The notes below the pieces were generated by a model, which ran no database searches, was not told the origin of the DNA, and saw only the letters and a program-made list of their open reading frames with translations. From Caldanaerobius polysaccharolyticus DSM 13641 (GTDB lineage Bacteria; Bacillota; Thermoanaerobacteria; Thermoanaerobacterales; Caldanaerobiaceae), in contig NZ_KE386495.1 in NCBI RefSeq assembly GCF_000427425.1, positions 733,072 to 797,071 on the forward strand: a DNA stretch of 64,000 bases. The letters run 5' to 3'. Each line of letters begins with the position of its first letter. Within the stretch, counting starts at the first letter, position 1. This document shows, one piece after another, positions 27,186 to 36,194 of this stretch. The position numbers and the translations under genes are program-made.

Positions 27186-27674
27186 ATGCTAGAGTATTTG
27201 ATGATCGGTAAGGTCGTATCTCCCCACGGCGTAAAAGGGGAAGTAAAGGTATACCCTACGACTAAGGGCGTAAAGAGGTACGACAATTTGGAATGGCTGT
27301 ACGCCGATGAAAATGGCTGCCTTGTAAGGTATGACGTACAATGGGTTAAGTACCACAAAAACATGGTTATACTTAAATTGAAAGGGATAGACAGCCGCGA
27401 TGAAGCGGAAAAGATAAGGGGATGCCCCTTGAAAGTTGACAGGAAGCACGCTATAGAGCTTGAAGAGAACGAGTATTTTATAGGCGACATCATAGGCCTT
27501 GAGGTGCGCGATATATATGGCGCCCCCATGGGCAAAGTAGTTGACGTCATATCTACAGGGAGCAATGACGTGTACGTGGTTAACGGCCCTGAAGGGGAGG
27601 TCTTAATTCCTGCGATCAAGCAATTCGTCAAAAAAATAGATATTGAAAAGGGTATGATGGTTGTTGAGATTTGA
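27186..27674 (+). CDS. rimM: Ribosome maturation factor RimM
   Basis: RimM binds S19 and assists 30S head assembly. The N-terminal domain shows IGKVVSPHGVKGEVKVYP near residues 7-24. The PRC-barrel C-terminal half has YFIGDIIGLEVRD, KVVDVISTGSNDVYVV and EVLIPAIKQFVKKID. The 162-aa length is typical. Its 3' end overlaps the trmD start by 14 bases, a common coupling. Confidence 0.96.
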   Translation: MLEYLMIGKVVSPHGVKGEVKVYPTTKGVKRYDNLEWLYADENGCLVRYDVQWVKYHKNMVILKLKGIDSRDEAEKIRGCPLKVDRKHAIELEENEYFIGDIIGLEVRDIYGAPMGKVVDVISTGSNDVYVVNGPEGEVLIPAIKQFVKKIDIEKGMMVVEI

Positions 27675-28416
27675 TATATTGACGCTTTTCCCCGAGATGT
27701 TTCGGGGAATGTTAGAGTCCAGCATTATCTCTAGAGCGATAAATAATGGCATTGTCCAAGTAAATCTGGTTAATATACGGGATTTTTCGCTGGATAAACA
27801 CAGAAAGGTGGACGATTATCCTTTTGGCGGTGGCACGGGCATGATCATGAGCTGCGAGCCTATATCCAGGGCTATTGCCAGCGTGCGCACGCAGTCTTCG
27901 AGGGTGGTGTATATGTCGCCTAAAGGTCGGGTTTACAACCAGCGCATTGCTGAAGAATACGCTGCTTTGAGTCACGTTATAATTCTCTGCGGTCATTACG
28001 AGGGAGTAGACCAAAGGGTTATAGACATGGAAGTGGATGACGAGATTTCACTGGGCGATTTTGTGCTTACAGGAGGCGAAATTGCAGCAATGGCCTTGGT
28101 GGATAGTGTAAGCAGGTTGATTCCTGGTGTTTTACCTGAAGGAGCCGTGAAGGAGGAATCTTTTAATGGCGGCTTGTTGGAGTATCCGCAGTACACCAGG
28201 CCCGCGGTCTATAAAGGAGTTGAGGTTCCACCCGTGCTTTTGTCCGGGAATCACGAAATGATAAGGCGATGGAGGAGAAAAAAGGCGTTTGAGATAACCA
28301 TGCTTAGAAGGCCAGATTTGCTGGCAGATGCCAAACTATCGCAGGAAGACCTGCAGATAATATTTGAGCTTGAGTGTGAAAACATAAGGTACAGCAATCG
28401 AAAGGAGGGTAAATAA
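27661..28416 (+). CDS. trmD: tRNA (guanine(37)-N1)-methyltransferase TrmD
   Basis: TrmD methylates G37 of tRNAs to prevent frameshifting. Its trefoil-knot SPOUT fold is marked by FDILTLFPEMFRGM, DDYPFGGGTGMIM, the SAM-binding ILCGHYEGVDQRVID and SLGDFVLTGGE. The start is one of two adjacent TTG codons at 27661/27664 inside the end of rimM. The protein has about 251 residues, the normal size. Confidence 0.96.
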   Translation: MLRFDILTLFPEMFRGMLESSIISRAINNGIVQVNLVNIRDFSLDKHRKVDDYPFGGGTGMIMSCEPISRAIASVRTQSSRVVYMSPKGRVYNQRIAEEYAALSHVIILCGHYEGVDQRVIDMEVDDEISLGDFVLTGGEIAAMALVDSVSRLIPGVLPEGAVKEESFNGGLLEYPQYTRPAVYKGVEVPPVLLSGNHEMIRRWRRKKAFEITMLRRPDLLADAKLSQEDLQIIFELECENIRYSNRKEGK

Positions 28417-28755
28417 ATGGACTACATCAAGTACGTTGAGGAGCAATATCGCAGAAGCGACATTCCTGATTTTAACGTAGGCGATACTGTAAGGGTAAAT
28501 GTGAAAGTTATTGAAGGTAATAGGGAAAGGATCCAGGCCTATGAGGGCATTGTGATAAGCAAAAAAGGAGAAGGCCTAAGGGAGACATTTACTGTAAGGA
28601 GAGTATCCTACGGTGTAGGCGTAGAGAGGACATTTTTGCTTCACTCCCCGCGGATAAGCAGCATAGAGGTAGTAAAGCGGGGAAAAGTAAGGCGCGCCAA
28701 ACTGTACTATTTGAGAGACAGGGTTGGCAAAGCAGCCAGGGTAAAAGAGCTGTGA
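28417..28755 (+). CDS. rplS: 50S ribosomal protein L19
   Basis: The 112-aa protein has the L19 pattern [26 protein letters not shown]. This continues with [31 protein letters not shown] and [21 protein letters not shown] strong AAAGGAGGGTAAATAA lies before the ATG, which directly follows the trmD stop. A small hairpin lies between it and rbgA. Confidence 0.98.
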   Translation: MDYIKYVEEQYRRSDIPDFNVGDTVRVNVKVIEGNRERIQAYEGIVISKKGEGLRETFTVRRVSYGVGVERTFLLHSPRISSIEVVKRGKVRRAKLYYLRDRVGKAARVKEL

Positions 28756-28765
28756 TATTTTGCAG

Positions 28766-28786
28766 AAGGGGACGAAAGTCCCTTTT
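28766..28786 (+). terminator. GAAA-loop hairpin after rplS (weak terminator)
   Basis: AAGGGGAC (28766-28773) pairs with GTCCCTTT (28778-28785), with one G-U pair, across a GAAA loop. Only a four-base T run follows. It may partly terminate the ribosomal-protein transcript before rbgA. Confidence 0.5.
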
Positions 28787-28812
28787 ATGCGTATTTTGAT
28801 AAGGTGAAGATC

Positions 28813-29673
28813 ATGATTCAATGGTATCCCGGTCATATGGCTAAGACAAAAAAGTTAATAATTGAAAACCTCAAGCTTGTAGATGTGGTATTGCACATAA
28901 TTGATGCGAGGGTTCCTAGAAGCAGTTATAACCCCCTTATAGAGAAGTTGTCAGGGAACAAACCTCAGATTGTGGTGATGAATAAAGCCGATTTAGCCGA
29001 TGACGCTGCCAGTGAGATATGGATTGAGTACTACAGAGGAAAAGGCATAAAAGCCGTTAAGACCAATGCGAGAAATCGCAAGGGCATTAAGGATGTCTTG
29101 AAAGCTGCTAAGGAATTAACGGAGAGCAAGAGAGAAAAGATGGCCAGGATGGGTTATGTCAACGTGCCGATAAAGTTCATGATCGTAGGCATACCCAACG
29201 TAGGAAAATCCGCTGTGATAAATGCCATGGCAGGATCCGCTAAGGCAAAAGTTGGAAATAAACCGGGTATAACCAGGGGAAAGCAGTGGATAAGGATTGG
29301 AGGGGAATTTGAGTACCTGGATACGCCAGGTATATTGTGGCCTAAATTTGAGGATGAGATGACGGGGTATATGCTGGCTTTTGTGGGCTCGATTAAGGAC
29401 GAAGTGCTGGATTTTGAAGAGATTGCGTTGAAGTTAATAGGTATTTTAAGCCATCGTTACCCTCAAGCCCTTTTGGAGAGTTACCAGCTGAATTGCCTAT
29501 CAGAAGACCCTTACGCAAACCTGCTGAGCATAGGTGAAAAGAGAGGGTGCCGCGTAAAGGGTGGAGAAATTGATGCGCTTAAAGCGGCTAGAATTGTAAT
29601 CGACGACTTTAGGAATGGAAGACTGGGCAATATAACGTTAGAGTTACCAGAAGGTGTAAAGTATGAACAATAG
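28813..29673 (+). CDS. rbgA: Ribosome biogenesis GTPase RbgA (YlqF)
   Basis: RbgA is a circularly permuted GTPase required for a late step of 50S assembly. The sequence starts with the signature MIQWYPGHMAKTKK. It carries VLHIIDARVPRSS, the G4 motif NKAD near residue 58, the P-loop GIPNVGKSAV near 122-131 and YLDTPGILWPKF near 174. The C-terminal RNA-binding helical domain completes 286 residues. The ATG at 28813 follows AAGGTGAAG. yraN overlaps its end by 11 bases; the rnhB gene usually found in between is missing. Confidence 0.95.
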   Translation: MIQWYPGHMAKTKKLIIENLKLVDVVLHIIDARVPRSSYNPLIEKLSGNKPQIVVMNKADLADDAASEIWIEYYRGKGIKAVKTNARNRKGIKDVLKAAKELTESKREKMARMGYVNVPIKFMIVGIPNVGKSAVINAMAGSAKAKVGNKPGITRGKQWIRIGGEFEYLDTPGILWPKFEDEMTGYMLAFVGSIKDEVLDFEEIALKLIGILSHRYPQALLESYQLNCLSEDPYANLLSIGEKRGCRVKGGEIDALKAARIVIDDFRNGRLGNITLELPEGVKYEQ

Positions 29674-30031
29674 AGAGATAGGCTGTTTAGGAGAAAGGAT
29701 AGCTGAATCTTATCTTGTGCAGATGGGTTATACGATACTGGAGAGAAACTTCCGACAGCGCGGAGGCGAGATAGACATCGTTGCACAGGACGATGGCACT
29801 ATCTGCTTTATAGAGGTTAAAACGCGCACAGGAGACGCTTTTGGGGCACCTTCTGAGGCTGTGGACATAAGGAAGAGGGCTAAGATCAGCCATATGGCGA
29901 TGGCGTATTTATACAAAAACAAATTACATAATCGCCCGTGTAGATTTGATGTGGTAGAAATATGGTTATCCGGACAATCAGGAGAGGTGAAAAGGATAAA
30001 CCTCATCAAAGATGCCTTTGATTTTGTGTGA
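29663..30031 (+). CDS. yraN: YraN-family (UPF0102) endonuclease-like protein
   Basis: This 122-aa protein has a nuclease-like fold of the PD-(D/E)xK type, marked by GCLGERIAESYL, the acidic core RQRGGEIDIVAQDD and FIEVKTRTGDAFG. Its cellular role is not settled. It overlaps both rbgA (11 bases) and comM (4 bases if comM starts upstream), showing a tight operon. Confidence 0.9.
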   Translation: MNNREIGCLGERIAESYLVQMGYTILERNFRQRGGEIDIVAQDDGTICFIEVKTRTGDAFGAPSEAVDIRKRAKISHMAMAYLYKNKLHNRPCRFDVVEIWLSGQSGEVKRINLIKDAFDFV

Positions 30032-30057
30032 ATGTAGTATGGGGGAGTGGTCTGGGT

Positions 30058-31575
30058 GTGTTGACAAAGGTTTTAAGCGCCGCACTATACGGTATCGACG
30101 CGTATACGGTAGAAGTAGAGACGTACATATCCAATGGTTTGCCTTTGTTTGACATAGTAGGCCTACCTGATGCCTCTGTAAGGGAGTCCCGTGAAAGGGT
30201 TAAAGCCTCTATAAAAAACGCGGGGTTCGAATTCCCTGTGAAGAAAATAACTGTTAACTTGGCACCGGCAGATAGGAAAAAAGAGGGCCCTTCTTTTGAC
30301 TTGCCTATTGCTGTAGGTATACTGTCTGCTTGCGGGTATGTGCCTAGCGATTTAAGCCGTTTTATGTTTTTAGGAGAGCTCTCTTTAAGCGGAGAAGTAA
30401 GACCTGTATCAGGTGTACTTTCTGTGGCTATGCTGGCGGCTAAATCGGGCATAGAGTATTTGATTGTGCCTTACGGCAATGTGAGAGAAGCTTCGATGGT
30501 TGAAGGCGTAAAGGTATACGGTGTAAAGGCTCTAAGTCAGCTCATAGGTTTTCTCAACGGAAATGCCATGTTACCGGAGATTAAAAGAGATAGCTATTAT
30601 AAATTTCCGGAATACGCTATTGACTTTTCTGATGTAAAAGGCCAAGAAAATGCTAAAAGGGCCCTGGAAATAGCGGCAGCTGGAGGACACAATCTGTTGC
30701 TTATCGGGCCACCAGGGTCCGGGAAGACCATGCTGGCGAAAAGGCTTCCTACCATACTCCCTGATCTCACCTTTGAAGAGTCTTTGGAAATAACCAGAAT
30801 ATACAGTGTAGCAGGGCTTTTAAATGAAGAACCTATTGTGACGAAGAGGCCTTTTCGCTCGCCACACCATACCATTTCTACGGCGTCTTTGATAGGAGGC
30901 GGCAGTATTCCAAAGCCTGGAGAGATAAGTTTAGCTCATTATGGAGTCCTTTATCTCGATGAACTGCCTGAGTTCAGAAGGGATTGCCTGGAAGCCTTGC
31001 GGCAGCCCTTGGAAGACAAAAAAGTGGTGATATCCAGGTCTAATGGTAGGTATATTTTTCCAGCTGATGTTTCGCTGGTAGCTTCTATGAATCCATGTCC
31101 GTGCGGTTTTTATGGTGATGCCTATCATCAGTGTAAGTGCACCCCAATGCAGATAAAAAGATATTTAAACAGGATATCAGGACCGCTATTGGATAGGATA
31201 GATATGTTCGTGGAGGTTTCGCCGCTGGAATACGCCTCAATAACAAATCATAGGAAGGAAAAAACGTCGGCTGAGATCAGGGAGGGCGTTAATAGGGCGC
31301 GGCGGATACAACTGGAAAGGTATAAAGGCGCAAAAGTATTCAACAACGCACAATTGGACCAGCATCATGTGGCCAAGTACATACGGCTGGATAGAGGAGC
31401 CAATAAGCTGCTCAAAGATGCCTTTGACAAGATGAGATTAAGCGCGAGATCGTATTTCAGGGTGTTAAAGGTAGCGAGAACAATAGCTGATCTCGAGGGT
31501 TCGGATTTGGTACATTCTTATCATGTGGCGGAGGCATTGCAATATAAAGCCAATTTTCCTGTGTTTAACGGTTGA
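30058..31575 (+). CDS. ComM/YifB-family AAA+ ATPase (Mg-chelatase-like)
   Basis: ComM is a branch-migration helicase in natural transformation of gram-negatives; the role of the widespread YifB relatives in Firmicutes is less clear. An N-terminal Lon-protease-like domain (TVEVETYISNGLPLFDIVGLPD) is followed by an AAA+ core with Walker A GPPGSGKTM near residue 220 and Walker B LYLDELPEF near 300. A Cys-rich loop MNPCPCGFYGDAYHQCKC lies near 345. GTG at 30058 gives 505 residues after the ribosome binding site GGGGGAG; a GTG ten codons earlier, overlapping yraN, is the alternative. dprA and topA, frequent next genes, are not present. Confidence 0.9.
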   Translation: MLTKVLSAALYGIDAYTVEVETYISNGLPLFDIVGLPDASVRESRERVKASIKNAGFEFPVKKITVNLAPADRKKEGPSFDLPIAVGILSACGYVPSDLSRFMFLGELSLSGEVRPVSGVLSVAMLAAKSGIEYLIVPYGNVREASMVEGVKVYGVKALSQLIGFLNGNAMLPEIKRDSYYKFPEYAIDFSDVKGQENAKRALEIAAAGGHNLLLIGPPGSGKTMLAKRLPTILPDLTFEESLEITRIYSVAGLLNEEPIVTKRPFRSPHHTISTASLIGGGSIPKPGEISLAHYGVLYLDELPEFRRDCLEALRQPLEDKKVVISRSNGRYIFPADVSLVASMNPCPCGFYGDAYHQCKCTPMQIKRYLNRISGPLLDRIDMFVEVSPLEYASITNHRKEKTSAEIREGVNRARRIQLERYKGAKVFNNAQLDQHHVAKYIRLDRGANKLLKDAFDKMRLSARSYFRVLKVARTIADLEGSDLVHSYHVAEALQYKANFPVFNG

Positions 31576-31602
31576 GTTAACTTAAAAGGTGGTGTTTTTG
31601 CA

Positions 31603-32511
31603 GTGAAGGCATTTGAAAAAAGGCCCCTGGGTAAAACAGGGGAAAAAGTTACTTTTTTAGGATTTGGGGCTTTGGAGATAGGTAGAGACTGGGGATTGGG
31701 TAACGCCGATCAAAAAAGGCGTCCTGACGAGCAGACTGCTTGTAAGGTATTAAACGGGGTACTGGATATGGGCATAAATATAATTGATACGGCCAGAGCG
31801 TATCATCGCAGTGAAGAGCGTATCGGCCTATGCATAGGCCACAGGAGAAAGGAGTATTTTCTTGCGTCAAAATGCGGTGAGCACAGCTGTGAACCAGATA
31901 CGTACTATGACTTTAGCTATGATGCTGTGAAAAAATCTATTGATATGAGCCTAAAGCTGTTAAAGACCGATTGCATTGACCTGATGCAGATTCATTTTGG
32001 ACCTGACCCCCATAAGGTTTTAGACGATGGTGAGACTTTAGCTGCCATGAAGGACGCTCAAAAAGAGGGCAAGATACGTTTTTTGGGCGCATCGTGTGAT
32101 GGCGATGTAGCTAAGAGGTGCATACAGTCAGGGGAATTTGATGTTATACAGATGCACTACAATCTCCTGCACAGGGATAACAGCGAGAATATAGAGGAGT
32201 GCGGCAAAAAAGGTATTGGCGTCCTTATAAGAGGAGGTCTTGGAGCAGGATTGCTTACGCCTAGAGTTATACCTCACCTCAACGAGATACAGGAAAAAGA
32301 GAAAATTGCAGCCTTGCTTGATCTGGTTAAAGGCAATGGCGACATGTTGACTGCAATTGCCCTCAATTTCCTTTACAGGAATGATAATATCTCTTCAGTT
32401 CTCGTAGGGTCTAAAAATCCTGATCACGTTATGGACAATGTAAAGCTGCTTGAAGTGGAGATAAGTGAGGATGTGTACAATGAGGCGTTAAAAATCGCTG
32501 GAATAAATTGA
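31603..32511 (+). CDS. Aldo/keto reductase
   Basis: An NADPH-dependent TIM-barrel oxidoreductase of 302 residues. The catalytic tetrad is visible as Asp in NIIDTARAYHRSEERIG with its Tyr, Lys in FLASKCG and His in MQIHFG. The C-terminal cofactor segment is SSVLVGSKNPDHVMDNV. It resembles the aldose or L-galactose dehydrogenase-like branch, but the substrate cannot be read from sequence. A GTG start follows AAAAGGTGGTG. It opens a three-gene carbohydrate group (reductase, alcohol dehydrogenase, beta-mannosidase) between comM and comEA. Confidence 0.85.
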   Translation: MKAFEKRPLGKTGEKVTFLGFGALEIGRDWGLGNADQKRRPDEQTACKVLNGVLDMGINIIDTARAYHRSEERIGLCIGHRRKEYFLASKCGEHSCEPDTYYDFSYDAVKKSIDMSLKLLKTDCIDLMQIHFGPDPHKVLDDGETLAAMKDAQKEGKIRFLGASCDGDVAKRCIQSGEFDVIQMHYNLLHRDNSENIEECGKKGIGVLIRGGLGAGLLTPRVIPHLNEIQEKEKIAALLDLVKGNGDMLTAIALNFLYRNDNISSVLVGSKNPDHVMDNVKLLEVEISEDVYNEALKIAGIN

Positions 32512-32546
32512 GGTAGTAGCCTGTTATGTAGAGCTTTATTACGTTG

Positions 32547-32576
32547 TTGAAAAAGCCTTGATCACAATGTTATAAT
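32547..32576 (+). promoter_or_regulatory. Promoter of the zinc dehydrogenase/beta-mannosidase pair
   Basis: TTGAAA (32547-32552) and TATAAT (32571-32576) are 18 bases apart in the gap between the aldo/keto reductase and dehydrogenase genes. Confidence 0.6.
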
Positions 32577-32632
32577 AGATTCCGAAGGCCTGTTTTTAGC
32601 TGTGCATGTCAATAACAGGGAGGTATGGGAAA

Positions 32633-33649
32633 GTGAAGGCGGCTGTGTTCAATGGCCCCGGGGATATAGTGGTATCGGACATCCCTGAGCCTGATATAGG
32701 AGATGGAGATGTTCTCATAAAGGTCAAAGCGTGCGGGGTATGCGGCACGGATCTGCACGTATACCATGGAGGTGAAGGGTCAGCTCCTGTAAACCCGCCT
32801 GTGGTCCTGGGACATGAGTTCTCAGGAGAGGTAGTTAAGGTGGGCCATGGAGTGAAAACTTTAAAACCAGGGGATAGGGTTGCTGTGGATCCCAACATCT
32901 ATTGTGGCGAATGTGAGTACTGCCGCACTGGGAAAAAAGAGCTTTGTGAGCGTTTAAAAGCTATTGGAGTAAATTACAATGGCGGTTTTGAGGAATACTG
33001 TGCTGTGCCCGCAAAACAGGTTTACAGACTCCCTGACACGGTGGATTTTGTAAGCGGTGCCATGATGGAACCTCTTGCCTGTTGTATACATGGGATGGAT
33101 TTAGCTGAAGTAAAAGCAGGGGATACGGTGCTTGTGCTGGGAGGCGGAGCTATTGGCCTGATAATGATGCAGTTAGCGCGCCTGTCGGGTGCTGCAAAGG
33201 TTGTAGTGAGCGAACCCGTGGAAATGAGGAGATCATTGGCGCTTAAGCTAGGAGCAGATGTGGTTGTCAACCCTATCGAAAACGATTTAAAAGCGGCTTT
33301 GAGTATAAGCGGGATCAGTGGAGCTGACGTAGTTATAGAATGCGTTGGTTCAAAAGTTACGGCGAGGCAGGCTTTTGATGTAGCAAAAAAAGGCGGGCGT
33401 ATCGTGCTCTTTGGCGTTGCAGCGGTAAACGACGAAGTGGTTTTAAAGCCTTTTGACGTATACCAGAAGCAGCTTACAATAAAAGGGTCGTTTATCAACC
33501 CTGATACTAACTATAGAGCTGTGGAGCTTTTAGGGTCAGGCAGGATAAACGTAAAAGACCTTGTCACTCATAAGTTCCACATTGATGATATAAACGACGC
33601 TTTCAATGGAAAAAAAGATGAAAGAATAAAAACGATGATCGTATTTTAG
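32633..33649 (+). CDS. Zinc-dependent medium-chain alcohol/polyol dehydrogenase
   Basis: This 338-aa enzyme of the sorbitol/threonine/butanediol dehydrogenase group oxidises a secondary alcohol with NAD(P). Catalytic zinc ligands lie in CGVCGTDLHVYHG and LGHEFSGEV. The structural zinc site is CGECEYCRTGKKELC with four Cys. The Rossmann motif VLGGGAIGLIMMQLA is near residue 170. GTG at 32633 is preferred, being preceded by CAGGGAGGTATGGG. The beta-mannosidase gene follows after 17 bases, suggesting a role in mannose-related or other sugar conversion. The exact substrate is unknown. Confidence 0.85.
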   Translation: MKAAVFNGPGDIVVSDIPEPDIGDGDVLIKVKACGVCGTDLHVYHGGEGSAPVNPPVVLGHEFSGEVVKVGHGVKTLKPGDRVAVDPNIYCGECEYCRTGKKELCERLKAIGVNYNGGFEEYCAVPAKQVYRLPDTVDFVSGAMMEPLACCIHGMDLAEVKAGDTVLVLGGGAIGLIMMQLARLSGAAKVVVSEPVEMRRSLALKLGADVVVNPIENDLKAALSISGISGADVVIECVGSKVTARQAFDVAKKGGRIVLFGVAAVNDEVVLKPFDVYQKQLTIKGSFINPDTNYRAVELLGSGRINVKDLVTHKFHIDDINDAFNGKKDERIKTMIVF

Positions 33650-33666
33650 TAGAGAGGGGATAAAAC

Positions 33667-36132
33667 ATGGAAAAGCGCATTTCTTTGAACGGCGTGTGGC
33701 AATTTAGAGAAGCTTCTGAGAGCTCGTGGAACGATGGGAAAGTCCCTGGATGTGTGCAATTAGATCTCATGGCGCTAAACAAGTTGAGCGATCCTTTTTA
33801 CCGCATGAATGAGATAGAATGCCACAAATTAGAGGAAAAAGAATGGGTGTACAGAAAAGAATTCAATTTTGACTTATCCGAGGAATTTGACGAAATAAGG
33901 TTGGTGTTTGAAGGCATTGACACCTTTGCCGATGTGTACTTTAACGGTGAATTTATAGGTAGAACCGAAAACATGTTTATACCCCATGCCTTTGATATCA
34001 CTGATATGATAAAAGACGGCAGCAATGTGGTGGAAGTTCATTTTGATTCACCTGTAAAAACCATGAGAGCTATAGAAAACAACAGCCCTGTAAAATTGGA
34101 GTCATCATGTGATACCGGTAGGCCGTACGTGAGAAAAGCTCAATACGCTTACGGTTGGGATTGGGGGCCGAGGATAGCCCAGGTTGGTTTATGGAGAGGT
34201 GTGTATATTTCTGTAATAAAAGACGCCAAGATAGAGAATCCTTTCTTTTATACCGAAAAGATACAGAAAGATTCGGCATATGTGAGAGTTAGCGCTGAAG
34301 TCCAATCTTATACCGATCTAGATTTTAACGCTGAGATCACTGTATCATTAAATGGCACGGTGTGCTCAAGAGAAGTGGTGCCGGTTGTTTATGGAGAGAT
34401 AAAAGCCACATTAAAAATAGATAATCCCAAATTGTGGTATCCTAATGGCGTTGGCGAACAGCCCCTTTACGACATAAGCATAAAGCTGTTGGTAGATGAA
34501 GAGGTCATCGATGAGGTAAACTTTAAATCGGGAATAAGAATTGTCAAACTTATACGCGAAAAAGACAGCGAGGGTGAGAGCTTTATATTTGAAATCAACG
34601 GGGTAAAGGTGTTTGCCAAAGGCGCTGACTGGATTCCCGCGGATAACCTCCTGCCAAGGCTTACCCGAGAAGACTACTATGAGTACATAAAATTGGCCAA
34701 GGATGCCAATATGAATATGCTGAGGATTTGGGGCGGAGGCATATATGAGGACCCAGCTTTTTACGAAGCTTGTGACCAGATGGGCATAATGGTATGGCAG
34801 GATTTCATGTACGCTTGTGCTCAGTATCCCGATCAATTTGAATGGTTTCAGCAGTTGGCTGTAGAAGAGGCTGAGGCCGTTTTGCTAGAGCTTAGAAATC
34901 ACCCGTCTATTGTCCTGTGGTGCGGCAATAATGAAAACAATGTGGGATTTTACTCCTGGTGGAAAAACGGTGATCCCAAGTATCTTGGAAACTATATTTA
35001 CAAAGAGATATTGCCTCAGATTTGCGCTAAGTACGATCCCTCCAGGCCTTATTGGGTGTCCAGCCCTTATGGCGGAGAGGATCCTAATAGTGAATCAGAA
35101 GGCGACAGGCACCAGTGGAATGTGTGGAGCGGCTGGGCCGATTATGCCGCTTATGTGGCGGATAGAAGCAGGTTTGTAAGCGAGTTTGGTTTTCAGGCTA
35201 TGCCTAACTGGAAGACGGTGTTGTCTTATACGGCGCCGGAGGACAGGTCTATTTTAAGCCCTGTGATGGTAGCTCACAACAAGATGGTAGAGGGTATGGA
35301 GCGCCTGATCAGGTTTATGGTAGGACATCTGGGTTTCCCAAAGGATTTGAGAAGCTTTGTATATTTGACTCAGTTTAACCAGGCAGAAGCCATAAAGACA
35401 GGAGTAGAGCACTGGAGATCCCGTAAGTTTATGACAGCTGGGACACTGTACTGGCAGTTTAACGACTGTTGGCCTGTAGCTAGCTGGTCCTGCCTTGACT
35501 ATTACAAGAGGAAAAAGGCTCTTTACCATTATTCTACGAAGTTTTATGCCAATGTGCTTCCCTATCTGGTACAGGAAGGAGATGGGATAACCGTATACGG
35601 TATAAGCGATTTATTGGAGGACGCAGACGCTCATGTAAAGATCTTGTGTTACAGCCTTGATGGCAAAAAACTCGGAGAAAAAGAACTCGATGCGAGGCTG
35701 ATTGCTAACGACGTGGTGAAGATAGCCCATTTCAGGGCTGAAGAGCTGGGTATAGGTTATTCGCCTAAAGAGATGCCTGTGGACGTACTCCATTGTACCC
35801 TTCCTGTGGAGAAAAACGGGGAGCTGTTAAACAGCGTGGTATACGTGAGAATGACGGTGGGAGATAATACCTATGACAATTATCTTGTCTTTGATAGGTT
35901 TAGAAACCTGCAACTCACACAGCCTTCTATAGATTACAGGGTAGAGGGCGATAAAGTGATTCTCTCATCAGATGTGCCAGCGTTTGGTGTCTTTATTGAG
36001 ACGGAGAACGACGTAGACCTTTCGGATAACTGCCTTAATATGATACCTGGTGAGAATTACACCGTAAAATGTTCAGGTCAGCCTGGAAAGGTAGAGGTAC
36101 TTGATCTGACGCGTCTGATCTCAAAGATATGA
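33667..36132 (+). CDS. Beta-mannosidase (glycoside hydrolase family 2)
   Basis: The 821-aa enzyme removes beta-linked mannose from manno-oligosaccharides. An N-terminal jelly-roll (LNGVWQFREAS, PGCVQLDLMALNKLSDPFYRMNE) and the immunoglobulin-like domain precede the TIM barrel. The acid/base Glu lies in LWCGNNENN near residue 424 and the nucleophile Glu in FVSEFGFQAMPNW near 506. The mannosidase-type segments NMNMLRIWGGGIYE and WQDFMYACAQYP are clear. There is no signal peptide, so it acts in the cytoplasm on imported oligosaccharides. No transporter gene is adjacent. A terminator follows. Confidence 0.92.
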   Translation: MEKRISLNGVWQFREASESSWNDGKVPGCVQLDLMALNKLSDPFYRMNEIECHKLEEKEWVYRKEFNFDLSEEFDEIRLVFEGIDTFADVYFNGEFIGRTENMFIPHAFDITDMIKDGSNVVEVHFDSPVKTMRAIENNSPVKLESSCDTGRPYVRKAQYAYGWDWGPRIAQVGLWRGVYISVIKDAKIENPFFYTEKIQKDSAYVRVSAEVQSYTDLDFNAEITVSLNGTVCSREVVPVVYGEIKATLKIDNPKLWYPNGVGEQPLYDISIKLLVDEEVIDEVNFKSGIRIVKLIREKDSEGESFIFEINGVKVFAKGADWIPADNLLPRLTREDYYEYIKLAKDANMNMLRIWGGGIYEDPAFYEACDQMGIMVWQDFMYACAQYPDQFEWFQQLAVEEAEAVLLELRNHPSIVLWCGNNENNVGFYSWWKNGDPKYLGNYIYKEILPQICAKYDPSRPYWVSSPYGGEDPNSESEGDRHQWNVWSGWADYAAYVADRSRFVSEFGFQAMPNWKTVLSYTAPEDRSILSPVMVAHNKMVEGMERLIRFMVGHLGFPKDLRSFVYLTQFNQAEAIKTGVEHWRSRKFMTAGTLYWQFNDCWPVASWSCLDYYKRKKALYHYSTKFYANVLPYLVQEGDGITVYGISDLLEDADAHVKILCYSLDGKKLGEKELDARLIANDVVKIAHFRAEELGIGYSPKEMPVDVLHCTLPVEKNGELLNSVVYVRMTVGDNTYDNYLVFDRFRNLQLTQPSIDYRVEGDKVILSSDVPAFGVFIETENDVDLSDNCLNMIPGENYTVKCSGQPGKVEVLDLTRLISKI

Positions 36133-36138
36133 GAAGAG

Positions 36139-36165
36139 GCGGCCTTAGGGCCGCTTTATATTTTT
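36139..36165 (+). terminator. Intrinsic terminator after the beta-mannosidase gene
   Basis: GCGGCC (36139-36144) and GGCCGC (36149-36154) form a GC-only stem with loop TTAG, followed by TTTATATTTTT. Confidence 0.8.
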
Positions 36166-36194
36166 GAAAGCAGATCGTAATGGGGGGAGAAAAA

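Noticed and set aside
26978-27631. 217-codon open frame on the reverse strand
   Set aside because: It lies opposite khpA and rimM, both clear family members with good ribosome binding sites, and its translation shows no recognisable domain.
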